NCBI RefSeq assembly: GCF_000988165.1
Contig: NW_020169311.1
Location: 1-64,000 of the forward strand
DNA: 64,000 bases
Direction: 5' to 3'
From: Vairimorpha ceranae
Taxonomy: Eukaryota; Microsporidia; Nosematidae
The translations under genes and the position numbers were made by a program. A model generated the notes under the pieces. The model saw only the letters and a program-made list of their open reading frames with translations. It made no database searches and had not been told where the DNA came from. This document shows positions 12,931 to 23,921 of the stretch, one piece after another (positions within the stretch are counted from its first letter, which is position 1; each line of letters begins with the position of its first letter).

Positions 12931-13082
12931 GATTTTGAATTTAAAGAGCGCAAAAGCATAAATTCGCTTTTGTATTTGATATATTGCAGACGGCAAGGGT
13001 AAGACAGACATCGTTAGGCTACGCTAATATCTTTGATTTATGGCGATGATCGATAAACATAATCACCCATCAGGTAATAATG
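12931..13082 (+). pseudogene. Possible FLYWCH zinc-finger relic of a second MULE
   Basis: In frame at 12931 the peptide FEFKERKSINSLLYLIYCRR resembles the opening of a FLYWCH domain (hydrophobic-x-K.R......YW.CR). After stops and a frameshift, 13046-13082 gives MIDKHNHPSGNN. A His-Asn-His-Pro of this type ends FLYWCH domains in many MULE transposases. No transposase core is recognisable downstream. The match rests on short degenerate motifs, so this could be chance. Confidence 0.3.
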
Positions 13083-15779
13083 TTATAGTATGTATGTATT
13101 ATGATAAAGTCTAATATATGACTTTTCAGCAAATGTTGTTTGTTTATTTGGCATTACACATTTTAGTAAACAGTATACTAAGTAGAGTAGCTCTAGTATC
13201 GTTTCATTAATTATTAGCTTTACCTTTTCTCATTTCATTTGTTAGCTTAGTAAATTTAGGCTATCAACAAATCTCTTGATTTAACTTTAAAAATAAAATA
13301 ACACATTAAGATTTAATTACTACACACACCAAATCCACATTATAAATAAAAACAATTTACCCAAACACATTTTACAACAGGACAGTATACTTACTTAAAT
13401 GAAAGTAAATTGTTAACTTTGAAAAAAATCGTTGATAAATTTATGTTTTAAGATTTTACAAATATTAGGCGATTTGAAGCTGTACATTGCACTTTACAGA
13501 GATATTGGATCAACATTAAAACACTTTACTCATTTTGTTTTTAGATCTTTTATTGGGTCATTTTTAACGATAACAGCTATTGGTAAAAAATTTTCAGTAT
13601 GAATATGAAAGTTACAAATAATATTAAACTTTTGAAGATATTCAATTGTTTATAGTAGAGAAATGTTATACATTATATAACTTAATGTATTATTTACATT
13701 AGACAAAGTTTTACTTTCGTTCTTAAATTATAGTACTAACTCTATACAAACTGCATTGTTAACAAAAATTTTGGCATACAGCATGTTTTGCATTTATTTA
13801 AATAAAAGAATTCCGAAATTAGTAGGCATATTTGAGTTGATAAACTCAATAAAGACTTTTTTTTCGTAGATTTTTTAGAATAATTTTAATATTGAAAAAT
13901 TGCTGCATTAGGATAAAATTTTTATGGAGTCGTATAAGTGACTTTTTGTTTCATTAAAGTCAATCATATTTTGAAAATAATAGTTTACTTACTTAAAAGA
14001 CTTATAAGAAAATTAAAAGTTTGTCTATGCCTTATTAATAGTAGATTCTGTAAATATTAAAATTTGAGCATTTGTAGTATGCTTTAATATCGATTATAAA
14101 GTTAAAAATAAAAACTTGTATAAAATAATTTTTTTAGAGGTATTAGTTTTTATAAAAAAATTAAACTTTAAATCGTAAACCTTAAGACATTTGGCAGAAT
14201 AAAATTTTCACAGTAAGAAATTTTATTAATTTTTTATATAATTATTTAAAAAGTTATTTAATCATAAAAATATTGCTTCTTTAATTAATTTTAGAAATTA
14301 ACTGGTATAACCACAATGTACTGAGACAAATAAAGAAAGAAGAAAAAAGTTACAGACAAAATAACAGCATGTATAGATTTGGTAATTTGTAAAAGATCTC
14401 TCGAAAAAATTTTATTGGATTACCGAAGAAAAGAAGACATAAAAATAATTAAATACAAGAGTAATATATTCGCTAATAACATTTACCTTTTTATGCTACA
14501 GAAACAAAAATATAAAAAAAAAACCTAACCCTGAAAAACAAATTTTCATAGAAAAATGCAGAAGATTGACCTAATAAAATATACGAGTTTATAAATAAGG
14601 TATGATAAAAAGTATAAATCGAGTTTGATTTAAATATATGTAAAGAAATTAAAAAAACTTAGAAAAAGTTTAAATAAGAATTATATAGCTAAAACAAATG
14701 CATAATACTAAGAAGCTTTATTGTCTAAAAATATTATGGTAATTTTTTACCACAAATTTCAATTTTATGTTTTTTAAATGCATAAATTTCACAAGTTTAT
14801 GTTATATTGTTGAATAAAAACAAGGATTTATTTATTAAAATTATTTAAAACTGTTTTTGCCAAATATATAAAATCCGATATATTTGATAGAACACTATAA
14901 ACACATCCTTATTCCTACACTAACTACAAATGTTATTTTTTTCCTAAATGTTGTTTTATACAAAAATTGTTTTTTTAAAGATGTTCTATTTATGGTAAAT
15001 GTTTCGACACCAATAGAAAAATCCAAACATTCTTTTAACATCATAAAAATATAATTTGTCCTTCCTAATATGTGCTGATCTCAATAATTTAAACTATGAA
15101 TATGTAGTATATGCTTAGAAATTTAACTTACTTTTAACTTTTTTAATTTTAAAAATCGCACTTTCTGGCAGGCTGTTTTTTAATTTTTATATTAGTCTTT
15201 TATCATACAGTTTTGTAAACTAAACTTACAAATTTAGTGCTTGTTTGTGACTTTAATATTTATAAATGACCGTTTATCAAGGTTTAATAAATTTTTTTAA
15301 TTACTACTTTTTTGTTTAGCATAAAATTTTTTTTGGCTGATGATTTTTGAATTAAAATTTAATACTTAATATATTTAAAAAAGAATTTTTAAATTTACAA
15401 TTAATATAATTAAGTGTAGTCAACTTAATAATACTGGCAATAACGTTATTTAAATACAAATTTTTGAAATAAATTGAACTTTTAAGAGTAGGACAAACAA
15501 AATAAAATTTATTTTGTACATATCAAAAGAAACAAAATGCTAAATATTATACAATAAGTGTTTACATCTTTTAAAGTAAAATGTCATCTGAACTTTTTAA
15601 TTGACACATACAAGAACATATAAAAGTTTAAAATAAACAATATTAAATGTAACAGCTTTTTATTTAAATTTTAAATTAATTTGCACTTTATTCACAAAAA
15701 TGGAAACATTCAATATTCCTAAAAAAATGAGTACGTATATTTATTATTAAACATATCTAAATATTATTCAAACAAAGTT
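13083..15779. other. AT-rich intergenic region, nothing recognised
   Basis: This 2.7 kb holds no supportable gene or RNA. Frames are short and low-complexity on both strands. Confidence 0.55.
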
Positions 15780-16664
15780 TTATGCATCATTCTCGCTTAA
15801 AAGATCATTAATATAATCTGTTATGACCCCTTTAATTCCCATTTTCATACAAAAATCATAATCGTGTCTAGTCTTAACATTATAGACATATACATCAATT
15901 ACTTTCGTTAATTTTCGAATTTTTTCTTCGTTTAAGCAATCAAACTTAAATACTATTCCCGATAGATCTACTTTTAAACAAAAATCTACCAATTCTTCCA
16001 GATATACATCAATTAATAATAAAATTCTTGCTTGTGGAACTCTTGTCTTAAGATTTAACAACACCGAAGGTGAAAAAGATGAGAAAATAATATTTCTAAA
16101 ATTATTAAGATATATCACATTAAGTATTGAATCTATTAATGTAGGAACATCGTAATCTAAATAATATTTTTGTTTATCGTATTGCAGGGCAGCATTAAAA
16201 TATTTTAAAAGAGGGCTATCTCCGTCTTCTTTGGTGTTTAATAGGTTCAAGTATAGCGAATCTTGAAAAAGCGGATACTTTATCTCGAGATTTATTTTTC
16301 CACCTTTGATTATATTTTTCAGTACATAATCTAATGTCTGAGGCAATAATTTATCATTCTCTTTATATATCTTATCTTTATTCTCGCTAAAATAACAGTA
16401 TTCTTCTTTATTAAAAAACAAAGTATCATGGTGTACTATTGGTACACTGTTCTGAATAAGCTGCACATCTAGTTCTACCCATTCTACTTTATCAAAGGCC
16501 ATATTAAAAGATTCTACCGTATTCTCCAGTACATGACTAGTATTTTGACCAACTCCTCTATGTCCAATAATATTTAAAACTGTTTCGTCAGTAAAATCAA
16601 AATGATTCGCCTCGCCTCTAAATGTAGCAATAGTAACATCTTCAAGATTTATTATAGACTTCAT
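15780..16664 (-). CDS. Glycerophosphodiester phosphodiesterase family protein
   Basis: The 294-residue protein has the GDPD TIM-barrel signatures. These are HRG at residues 35-37 with catalytic His35, ENT at 47-49, an ELDVQL strand near 64-69 supplying a metal ligand, and HHD at 78-80 with the second catalytic His. Further along are an LEIKYP strand and the C-terminal GIKGVITDYIND, which matches the family's GvdGiiTDyP. Family members hydrolyse glycerophosphodiesters such as glycerophosphocholine to glycerol-3-phosphate and an alcohol. The protein is essentially a lone catalytic domain; the SPX and ankyrin parts of yeast Gde1 are absent. There is no signal peptide or membrane segment, so a cytosolic role in phospholipid turnover is likely. 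No CCC/GGG signal precedes this ATG. Confidence 0.88.
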   Translation of the reverse strand: MKSIINLEDVTIATFRGEANHFDFTDETVLNIIGHRGVGQNTSHVLENTVESFNMAFDKVEWVELDVQLIQNSVPIVHHDTLFFNKEEYCYFSENKDKIYKENDKLLPQTLDYVLKNIIKGGKINLEIKYPLFQDSLYLNLLNTKEDGDSPLLKYFNAALQYDKQKYYLDYDVPTLIDSILNVIYLNNFRNIIFSSFSPSVLLNLKTRVPQARILLLIDVYLEELVDFCLKVDLSGIVFKFDCLNEEKIRKLTKVIDVYVYNVKTRHDYDFCMKMGIKGVITDYINDLLSENDA

Positions 16665-18124
16665 ATCCTGTTTCCATTAATAAAAATCTCAGAGTTATTT
16701 TCTTCTTGTATTGATATAAATTTGTACAATGAAGGTATAATTCTTTTCTCTTTATTATTTATTTTTAATAAAATTTCTTTCAGATTTTTTCCAACAGAAA
16801 GTACAAAAAAGGATGATACATACATTAAGGGTAAAACTTAAAATGAAAAACAATTTTGCATTAACCTTTTAAAGGATTTTAAGCATATTAATGTTAAAAG
16901 TTTCTTAAAATTTGAAATTAAAATTGTTGACTTTTAAACTTTTTACAATTTGTGATTAATTTTGCATTAACCTTTTAAAGAATTTTAAGCATATTAATGT
17001 TAAAAGTTTCTTAAAATTTGAAATTTAAATTGTTGATTTTTAAACTTTTTACAATTTGTGATTAATTGTTTTTAGTATACTGAAAACTGAGATTAGCAAG
17101 TTAAGATTTTATCATATCTGCAAAAGAAACAATTATAATTGTATATGACAAGAACGTTTCCAAAAAATCAATAATCAAATATGAGAGAGATAACAATATA
17201 ATTCAACAAATACTATTTTTAAATAAAACGCCTTTTTTGTTATCTAAAAGTTGTAATTATTAGCAAATAAAATAACATAGTGGTGTGACAGCGGAAAAGT
17301 AAATTATTACGCTCGTTTTATGTAATATATTCTTTTTTGTAGAAATTTGAGTTCTGGGCGATAATTTTACATCATTCTTTTCTCATTTTGTTTTAAAATT
17401 TTGCATAAAATTTAATAAATTAAAAAGCAAGATTTTTTTGACATCTTTTAAAATTAAAAATATTTGATTTTACAAGCATTGATTTAATTATAAAATTTAT
17501 GTTTTATCTAACTTAGCTAAAATATGGGTCATTTTTAAAAATTGTTTGAAATTTAACATCTTTCAATACTAAATCATTTTAAGATTATAAATACAAAATT
17601 TTATAATTTACGATTAAAGCTTTAGAAAGCTAGCTTCTGCCTGCACTAAGTCAATTTCAAGTAAAACATCTTGTCTAATAACAATACTATTTCATTTTAA
17701 AAATTTTTGATAATTTTCCTACTCATACAGGAAGAAAACAAATTAAATAAAAGTATTATTGATACATCTATCATTGTTTTTTTGCTTTAAAGGTTTTTCT
17801 GTTTAAATAATTTTCTTTTAATATGCAAAAGATTTTTGGCATATAATTTACTATTTTGAAAAAAATATCAGTTATTGGTTATGAATCTTTTAAAGCGTTC
17901 TTAATTTCTTGTTTTGTGTTTTTTATACTTACTTTGATATCTTTTAAATAACTCGTTTTTAATTAAAACTCAAACGACATGCCAAAACCACTAGTTTTTG
18001 CTATACAGTGGCAGTCTTAAAATACACACTCAATTTGCTTTTAAAAAATTGTTAAGTATTTAATTTTAAAATCAAATTTTTAGTATTTATTTAGCTTGTT
18101 AAATATTTACTAAAAATTTTAATT
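16665..18124. other. Intergenic region containing a tandem duplication
   Basis: No gene is seen in this 1.46 kb between two divergent genes. It contains the 106-bp tandem duplication listed separately. The rest is AT-rich and unremarkable. Confidence 0.55.
16854..17065. repeat. Tandem duplication, 2 x 106 bp
   Basis: Copy one (16854-16959) and copy two (16960-17065) are directly adjacent and almost identical, both starting TTTTGCATTAACCTTTTAAAG. Only a few substitutions separate them (for example AAAGGATTT against AAAGAATTT), so the duplication is recent. Each copy contains imperfect inverted stretches (TTAAAAGTTTCTTAAAATTTGAA). No coding frame runs through it. Confidence 0.95.
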
Positions 18125-19420
18125 ATGTACTATAACAAAAAAAGGATATTAGCCCTTATGATACTGTTTGTAAACTTTATAATGTGTTCCCAAACTACAA
18201 ATATGTTACTACAAACTAATGAATGTAAAGATTCCTTTTTTAATTTAGATGAAAAATTTCCAAAAGATGAAGATGCTATAATTGAAAAGAAAAAATACAA
18301 CGACACATGCTTTTCGGGTAGTTCAAATTTGGAATGTAAATGGTCCACAAAAACTACTCTACCAAAAATTGAACCTATGACAGAACGTGAAGAAGATAAT
18401 TTTGAATTATTATCATTGTATAATTTTATTGATGAAATTGAATGTCATTCTCGCGATGTTTATTCTTTTGATGACCCAAAAGATATTAATCATGAGGATA
18501 ACTTGTATTTATCTGATAGTTACAATGATTTATTATCTATTCATGATGACAGTAGTATTTTTGATTTTATCAGTAATTTATTTGATGACTTTTTAGTCCA
18601 TCATCAAAAATTTAATTTATGTTCGACTGAAGAAATGCCAAATCAGTCATCATTTACATTTAACAATAATGTATCTGACGAAAAACGAGCCAGTCAGACA
18701 AATTCCGGGCTTCAAAATTCTAGAAAATCACAAAGAGTTTTAAATAAAAAACAGAATATAAAATATAATCTCAAATTAAATTATAATACAATTTTAAATA
18801 AAGACAAAGACGTTGTTATTTATAAAAAATTGCAAAATTATTTAGAACAAAAGAAAAAAGAATTTCAAAAAGTTTTAAACTTTTGTTCGATGCCTAGAAT
18901 TCGTGATTGTTCAGTTAAAATATATAAAAATTATAACTTTAAAAAGGAAAATTACTTTACATGGTCAATTGCTGCAAAAGAATGGAAGGTTAGTACTTCA
19001 CTTATTAAAAGTATTGTGTTTCATGATATCTCTAATGCTCTCAAAGAAAGCCAACAATTAAATATTTCAGAAAACTTTAACTATCTAGTAGCAGAATATT
19101 TACTATTTATTGAGGATGTTTTAATTTATATGTGCAATATTGAGTGTAGACGAAAAAACAATAAAAGTGAATCAAGATCTATGCTTCAAGATGTTATATT
19201 TGCAAAACGTAAATATATTATTTTATTTTATAAAATTAGTCTTCCTAATATTATAAGAAAATTTATTGGAGAATACGAGACCACAATTTTAAGAACTAAA
19301 ATATCAAAGCTAACAAAACTTAAGAATTTAGAAAAAAAGATTAAAAAGCTTTACGATAAAAAAGAAATACATTTATACTGGCTAAATCAGATGGAAAATG
19401 CGATATTAGCATCTTTATAA
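18125..19420 (+). CDS. Putative secreted protein, acidic, possible paralogue of the 3.5-kb gene
   Basis: The 431-residue protein starts with a good signal peptide candidate (basic MYYNKKR, hydrophobic ILALMILFVNFIMCS). An Asp/Glu/Ser-rich acidic stretch follows from about residues 60 to 180. From about 220 it turns basic and helical, with Lys-rich segments to the end. The final ~145 residues can be laid against the last 142 of the protein at 3519-5057, with a shared Trp, hydrophobic spacing and a Lys-rich end. Identity is low, so the relation is a suggestion. No known domain is recognised. A role in host interaction or the spore wall is possible but unsupported. No CCC/GGG triplet precedes the ATG. 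Confidence 0.72.
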   Translation: MYYNKKRILALMILFVNFIMCSQTTNMLLQTNECKDSFFNLDEKFPKDEDAIIEKKKYNDTCFSGSSNLECKWSTKTTLPKIEPMTEREEDNFELLSLYNFIDEIECHSRDVYSFDDPKDINHEDNLYLSDSYNDLLSIHDDSSIFDFISNLFDDFLVHHQKFNLCSTEEMPNQSSFTFNNNVSDEKRASQTNSGLQNSRKSQRVLNKKQNIKYNLKLNYNTILNKDKDVVIYKKLQNYLEQKKKEFQKVLNFCSMPRIRDCSVKIYKNYNFKKENYFTWSIAAKEWKVSTSLIKSIVFHDISNALKESQQLNISENFNYLVAEYLLFIEDVLIYMCNIECRRKNNKSESRSMLQDVIFAKRKYIILFYKISLPNIIRKFIGEYETTILRTKISKLTKLKNLEKKIKKLYDKKEIHLYWLNQMENAILASL

Positions 19421-19667
19421 TAAAAAATTAAATTTTTATAGATTTTTTTATTGTCAGATTTATATTTTTAAATATCGTTTTTGCACCACCATAATTCTAA
19501 AATTCTTTTATTTTTGTTAAATTAGTAATTTAACATTTTTTTATTTAATTCAATAGATAAGCGCCACAATAATTTAAATTTTATTAAAAAAGTTTTGTAA
19601 TAATTAACTGAAAGTTTTAAAAATAAGTATATCTAAAAAGTTTATACTTTCATAATTTTTCTTTGTT

Positions 19668-20477
19668 TTATGTGTAGACATTCTTTGTTTTAAATGAACA
19701 AATCAAAAGAAGAATAAAGTTGGTCAATGTGAGTAGTTCAAAATTGAAACTTATAAAGTGATGAGTCACTTCATGATTTAACATTAAACTTGTTATTGAT
19801 GCAGTACTACCTATTGTAAAAAACACATATAAAATAGTATATGCTCTAACCTTATGGGCAATCTTTTCTTCTCTTTTTTCATATGTTTCAACAATAAAAA
19901 TTGTCAAAAACTTAAAAAAAGTATAAATAGAATATGTATCAAAATATTTGATATATATTTCAACTATGATACGCATCACTAAAAAGAATTTGGTTGCATT
20001 TTGTATAGCATTAACAATTTGAAGAAATATATGTATTGATATTAATGCAGGATCATAGCTGATGCGACGATTGTAATTTTTATAAATTGAACTGTACTCA
20101 AAATAAGAGATGCAAAATAGAAGGCAGAGGGAAATGAAAGCTATAATAACATGAAAGTAGAAATAAAAATTTATGCTAAACTGTAGTCCCAAAATAAGCC
20201 AAATTAGTATATTAATTAATTTTACGATAAAAATCTGTACCAAGGTACTAATATCTTGACTAAAAAAAAGTTTGGCTACATAAGAAACTTCAAGTAAAGA
20301 TAATAGCTTTGTATATAACATTTGATAAATGCATACTGCTTCTAATAGCTTATTCGGTGATAAATTTGTTAATAGAGCCATTAATTCTTTTGTTAAATTT
20401 ATTTCTGTTATTATTCCGGCTATTGCAAAAATCCAGTAGGCAAAAATAATATAAACTTTTGACTTATAGCTATTCAT
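19668..20477 (-). CDS. Polytopic membrane protein, unknown
   Basis: The 269-residue protein is hydrophobic almost throughout, with about seven predicted membrane-spanning stretches (around residues 8-25, 57-75, 80-100, 103-128, 145-168, 183-197 and 215-262). Short charged loops include NYNRRISYD and EKREEKIAHK. No catalytic or transporter motif is recognised. The start is supported by a microsporidian-type signal directly before it (gcccttATG). It faces the secreted-protein gene at 18125 tail to tail with about 250 bp between. A lineage-specific membrane protein is the safest description. Confidence 0.7.
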   Translation of the reverse strand: MNSYKSKVYIIFAYWIFAIAGIITEINLTKELMALLTNLSPNKLLEAVCIYQMLYTKLLSLLEVSYVAKLFFSQDISTLVQIFIVKLINILIWLILGLQFSINFYFYFHVIIAFISLCLLFCISYFEYSSIYKNYNRRISYDPALISIHIFLQIVNAIQNATKFFLVMRIIVEIYIKYFDTYSIYTFFKFLTIFIVETYEKREEKIAHKVRAYTILYVFFTIGSTASITSLMLNHEVTHHFISFNFELLTLTNFILLLICSFKTKNVYT

Positions 20478-21416
20478 AAGGGCTTAATTACTTTTTTTTT
20501 ATATTGTTTATAGATTATTTTTGATAAATTAATTTTTTATAAGGTGTTTGAATCTTTAAGTAGACTAAAAATTATTAATAATTTTTATAATAATTAATAT
20601 TACGTGGAATACAAATGCTTAAAATTTAATTTATGGCTTTTTTTTATTATTATTGCTAATTATTTGTTTTATTTGTAGAAATGTAGTAAATAGCTGTTTG
20701 TTTTGATTTGATTAAAATACACGAAACTAAATAAAAAAAATATATATTAAAAACTTAATTTACCACATTTTATTAAATTCATCAAAAAAATTACGGTTTA
20801 TAAAAAAATTTTTTTAGTATTGAAATTTAAGACATTTTTAAGGCTAGATTGTTACCTTGAAAACGAAAAAGACAGAAAAATGCTTTTAATTATTTCATAT
20901 TTATTACTTTTTATTCTAAACTACGTTTATTAAAATTTTTGTAACATTAGGCTATATACAGACATTATAAATTTGTATAATTATGCAGCAAAATTAAAAA
21001 AACAAAAATCATTATTTTTTTGAAAATTTTGTGCGTGATATATAAATATAAAAAGAAATATTTTAAATATGTTTGCTATTACATAGCTAAACAAAGTGTT
21101 AAATCTTTAATTAACAGTTTACTTAAGTTTTATTTTGATCTTTACATATGTGTTCTAGTAGATAAAAAGCATGTGCCTAAAATTATTATTCTATCTTTAA
21201 CTTTTTTATAACTTATTTTTTTTATATCAAATCAGAAAAAATGTACTAACAAATTATTTTTTACAAATTAATACAAAGATAAGATTTTATAAAATAAAAC
21301 TTATTTTTTTTTGTTAACAACTCTTTAAGTAACGGACATATAAAATAAGATAAATGTGTTTTAACACTTTTTAAACCAAAAAAAGCAAGTTTCACTAAAC
21401 AAATTTTGTAAAAAAT
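20478..21416. other. AT-rich intergenic region
   Basis: This 0.94 kb holds no supportable gene. A 63-codon plus-strand frame at 21020-21211 (non-ATG start) is low-complexity and has no start signal, so it is left out. Confidence 0.55.
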
Positions 21417-21958
21417 TTAATAATCTTGACTGTAGAACTCTACAGAATTATCAATTTCAAAAGGCGCCTTTAGGTACGCTCTAAGATATTCAACTTTACT
21501 TACTTCATCAGAAATAGTTTTTTCAATATTGCTCATTTTCTGAGTGTATTCAATATCCATAACTTCTAAAGATTTATCTTTAGTAACAAGAGGTACCTCA
21601 TCTTCCTTAATAGTGATATCATTAAGATTTATATAAATCTTTGATGAAGTAGTCAGTAAATAAGATTCATCAATTTTAAAAAAAGGAACACCATTAATAT
21701 CTCTAACCCCAGCACAAAGAACCAAATTATTATCTAATCCTTTGAGATAAATAACCTTTTTACTCTCATAAATTCCTTCACACACTACAACTATCATTCC
21801 ACACTCCAAATCAGTCCTTCTAGTTCTTTGGTTTTTTTTGGCAATTTTTTTCATGTATCTTTCAATATACCTTGGTACATCTTCAGCTTGGTATTTTGCA
21901 GTTTTGTGTAATCTTATTTCGATGTCTTTTATCTAAATTATAAATTTTCACTTACCAT
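21417..21958 (-). CDS. RPL6: 60S ribosomal protein eL6, with an intron after the ATG
   Basis: Ribosomal protein eL6 belongs to the large subunit. The spliced gene joins ATG at 21958-21956 to exon 2 at 21932-21417, giving 172 residues. The core is diagnostic: [20 protein letters not shown] and [22 protein letters not shown] match the KOW-like region and the ngVPlrrvnqaYviaTStkvdi block of eL6. Translating from the first internal ATG (21854) loses 27 residues, including [18 protein letters not shown], which is continuous open frame back to a splice acceptor. A microsporidian start signal (gcccataaaATG) sits before the upstream ATG. Position and intron type match known microsporidian ribosomal-protein genes. 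Confidence 0.93.
21933..21955 (-). other. 23-nt spliceosomal intron in the eL6 gene
   Basis: Immediately after the ATG the minus strand reads GTAAGT, and 23 nt from its first G it reaches ATAATTTAG. This is a consensus 5' splice site followed by a branch-point-like TAAT fused to the 3' splice site, the arrangement known from minimal microsporidian introns. Removing it restores a frame that extends eL6 by 27 conserved-looking residues. Without splicing, the ATG frame does not connect to eL6. Confidence 0.88.
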
Positions 21959-22158
21959 TTTATGGGCATAAAAATTGAAAAAAAAATAATAAAAGATTAT
22001 TAAAAATTTGAACTTCAGTAAAAAATAAATAATATTTTGCGTGTTAAAATTATTACAAGTAAAGTTGTAAATATTGGCTTTGATAACATTCAAATTATTA
22101 TTAATATATTATAAAACAATATAAATATTTAATTATAAGCATACATATATGTCTCCCC

Positions 22159-23079
22159 TTATTCTTTTTCAAGATTTTTCATATCAAACTCATGAACCTC
22201 ATTTATTTCTATCGGAAAATATATTTCAGTAAGGTCTTCTAGATATTTTAACTTAAGAGCATACTTTGGAGATATTCTTTCTTTAGAATTAAGACACAAC
22301 AACTCTTTAAGTAATATAAGTTCACTTTCATCGCATACTTTTTCAAATAACAATTTTAATAAATCTGTAAATGTTTCAGACCTTTTAAATCTATTAAGCT
22401 CAAATAATTCAGTCCATTGATATTTCTCATCAGGAATACCTAACGCTTTAACAATTTCTTTGACCTGAGAAGCTTCATTTGATCCTTTAAATGGAACATC
22501 TCCAATTTTCATTTCTAAAAAAAGTATTCCAATAGACCAAGAATCAACTTTACAAGTATATTTAATTTCACCAAGAAGTAACTCAATAGCTCTATACCAT
22601 AAAGTACACACTCTATTAGTCATGTAATGTCCTTGTTCCCTAGCCAATCCAAAATCTGTAAGTTTTAATACACCACTGCTGTCAATTAAAATATTTGAAG
22701 CTTTAATATCCCGATGAATAATATTCTTACTGTGAAGATAAGAAGTAGCTTGACAAAGCTGATAGATCAAGCCTCTTATTTGATTGTACTGGAACTGATA
22801 CTTAGATAAAAGAAGACCAGTAAGATCAAATGGTAAATAATCCATAACAAGAAAAATAAAACCTTCTTCATGCATGGCATCATGAAGCTTAACAAGATTT
22901 GTGTGAGTGTATTTTTTTAAAATCTTTATTTCCCTGTAGGCTGTAAATGGTATTCCATTTTCAATTTCTACAGGAATACGTTTTATTGCCACATCTTTAT
23001 TGTTTTCTAAGTCTCTAGATTTATAAACTTTACCAAAAGAGCCTTCTCCTATTTGGGAAATTCTTTTATATTTTTCCAT
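22159..23079 (-). CDS. CTK1: Cyclin-dependent kinase, CTK1/CDK9-12 type
   Basis: This 306-residue protein is a lone kinase domain. It has the glycine loop GEGSFGKV (11-18), the VAIKR lysine (33), a PSTAIRE-like helix PFTAYREIKILKKY, the catalytic loop HRDIKASN, DFGLA, and the T-loop end TNRVCTLWYRAIELLLG. The phrase FDLTGLL after the hinge and the helix sequence place it with the CTD kinases CTK1/CDK12/CDK9 rather than cell-cycle CDKs. Such kinases, with a cyclin partner, phosphorylate the RNA polymerase II tail. The usual PPE of the WYRPPE motif is AIE here. CCCT lies directly before the ATG. It lies 38 bp downstream of the stop of the same-strand gene at 23118-23921. Confidence 0.87.
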   Translation of the reverse strand: MEKYKRISQIGEGSFGKVYKSRDLENNKDVAIKRIPVEIENGIPFTAYREIKILKKYTHTNLVKLHDAMHEEGFIFLVMDYLPFDLTGLLLSKYQFQYNQIRGLIYQLCQATSYLHSKNIIHRDIKASNILIDSSGVLKLTDFGLAREQGHYMTNRVCTLWYRAIELLLGEIKYTCKVDSWSIGILFLEMKIGDVPFKGSNEASQVKEIVKALGIPDEKYQWTELFELNRFKRSETFTDLLKLLFEKVCDESELILLKELLCLNSKERISPKYALKLKYLEDLTEIYFPIEINEVHEFDMKNLEKE

Positions 23080-23117
23080 AGGGCAAAAAATAAATAAAAA
23101 AATATAATACTAATTAT

Positions 23118-23921
23118 TTATTCGTTGGATTCTTCCTCATCGTTGGAATCTTCAGCTGAACTTTCTTCTGACATCTTCAAGTTCTTTGAATCCTTAAGTT
23201 CGCTAGATTGCAAAAGGCCTTGGTTGTATTCAAGTAAATTAAGTTTATTCTTGCTCTTTTCTTTTTTCTGCGTGTCAGCATCGCCGTTTTTGTCGTTTTC
23301 TTCTTTTAATTTTCCTTTTTTCTCTTCTTCTGGTTTTTTTTCTGTTTCAGAACTTTCAGTAATGCCATCTTTTTTAGATTTACCTTCTTTAGGTTTGGGA
23401 TCAGACTTGCTTACATTAGATTGCGCCTCTTTTTTAGATCCTTTCTTACTCTTTCCTTTTTTGGATTCGTCTTTCTGACCTTTAGTTTCATCTTCTCCCT
23501 CGGGATTGTCCGATTCAACAGACTTTTTTGTATCTTTATCTTTTTTAGTAGTCATTGAAGAACTTTTTTTTGATTTTAAGTTTGAAGATTTTTTAGGTTT
23601 AGAGCCCTTTTCACCGTTCTGGTTTTTTAAGTTACTAGAACTTTCATTTGTGTGCGCCTTGGCTTCTTTGAGTTCATTTTTATTCTGTCCTAATGCCTTA
23701 AGATGATTTTTTAACTTTAATTTAGATTTTTCCTTTTTTTCTTTTTTGTCTTTTTTTTCAGTGGCATGTGAAGCTTTTAATAATGAACTCTGGGATTCTT
23801 GTCCTATAAGATTACTACTTACCATCAGATTATTTTTTGTTGATGCAAAAAACCCTTTAGCCGGATTTTGTCGAGCGGAAACACTTGTCAATGCCAGCGT
23901 ACACAACTTTATAAATTTCAT
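23118..23921 (-). CDS. Lys/Ser/Glu-rich secreted protein, candidate spore wall or polar tube component
   Basis: The 267-residue protein starts with a likely signal peptide (MKFIKLCTLALTSVSA, cleavage plausible after ARQ). The rest is almost entirely Lys, Glu, Ser, Asp, Gly and Asn, with many short KKDKKEKKEKSKLK-type clusters that fit generic heparin-binding patterns, and an acidic tail. No Cys remains after the leader. Length and Lys richness recall microsporidian polar tube protein 2 and some spore wall proteins, but PTP2 has conserved cysteines, so that identity is not supported. Codons are richer in G and C than the surrounding spacer. There is no CCC/GGG signal at the start. Secreted and charged is seen; surface role is inference. 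Confidence 0.72.
   Translation of the reverse strand: MKFIKLCTLALTSVSARQNPAKGFFASTKNNLMVSSNLIGQESQSSLLKASHATEKKDKKEKKEKSKLKLKNHLKALGQNKNELKEAKAHTNESSSNLKNQNGEKGSKPKKSSNLKSKKSSSMTTKKDKDTKKSVESDNPEGEDETKGQKDESKKGKSKKGSKKEAQSNVSKSDPKPKEGKSKKDGITESSETEKKPEEEKKGKLKEENDKNGDADTQKKEKSKNKLNLLEYNQGLLQSSELKDSKNLKMSEESSAEDSNDEEESNE

Noticed and set aside
23118..23921. Identification of the Lys-rich secreted protein as polar tube protein 2
   Set aside because: Size and Lys content fit, but the mature part has no Cys, and PTP2 needs several.
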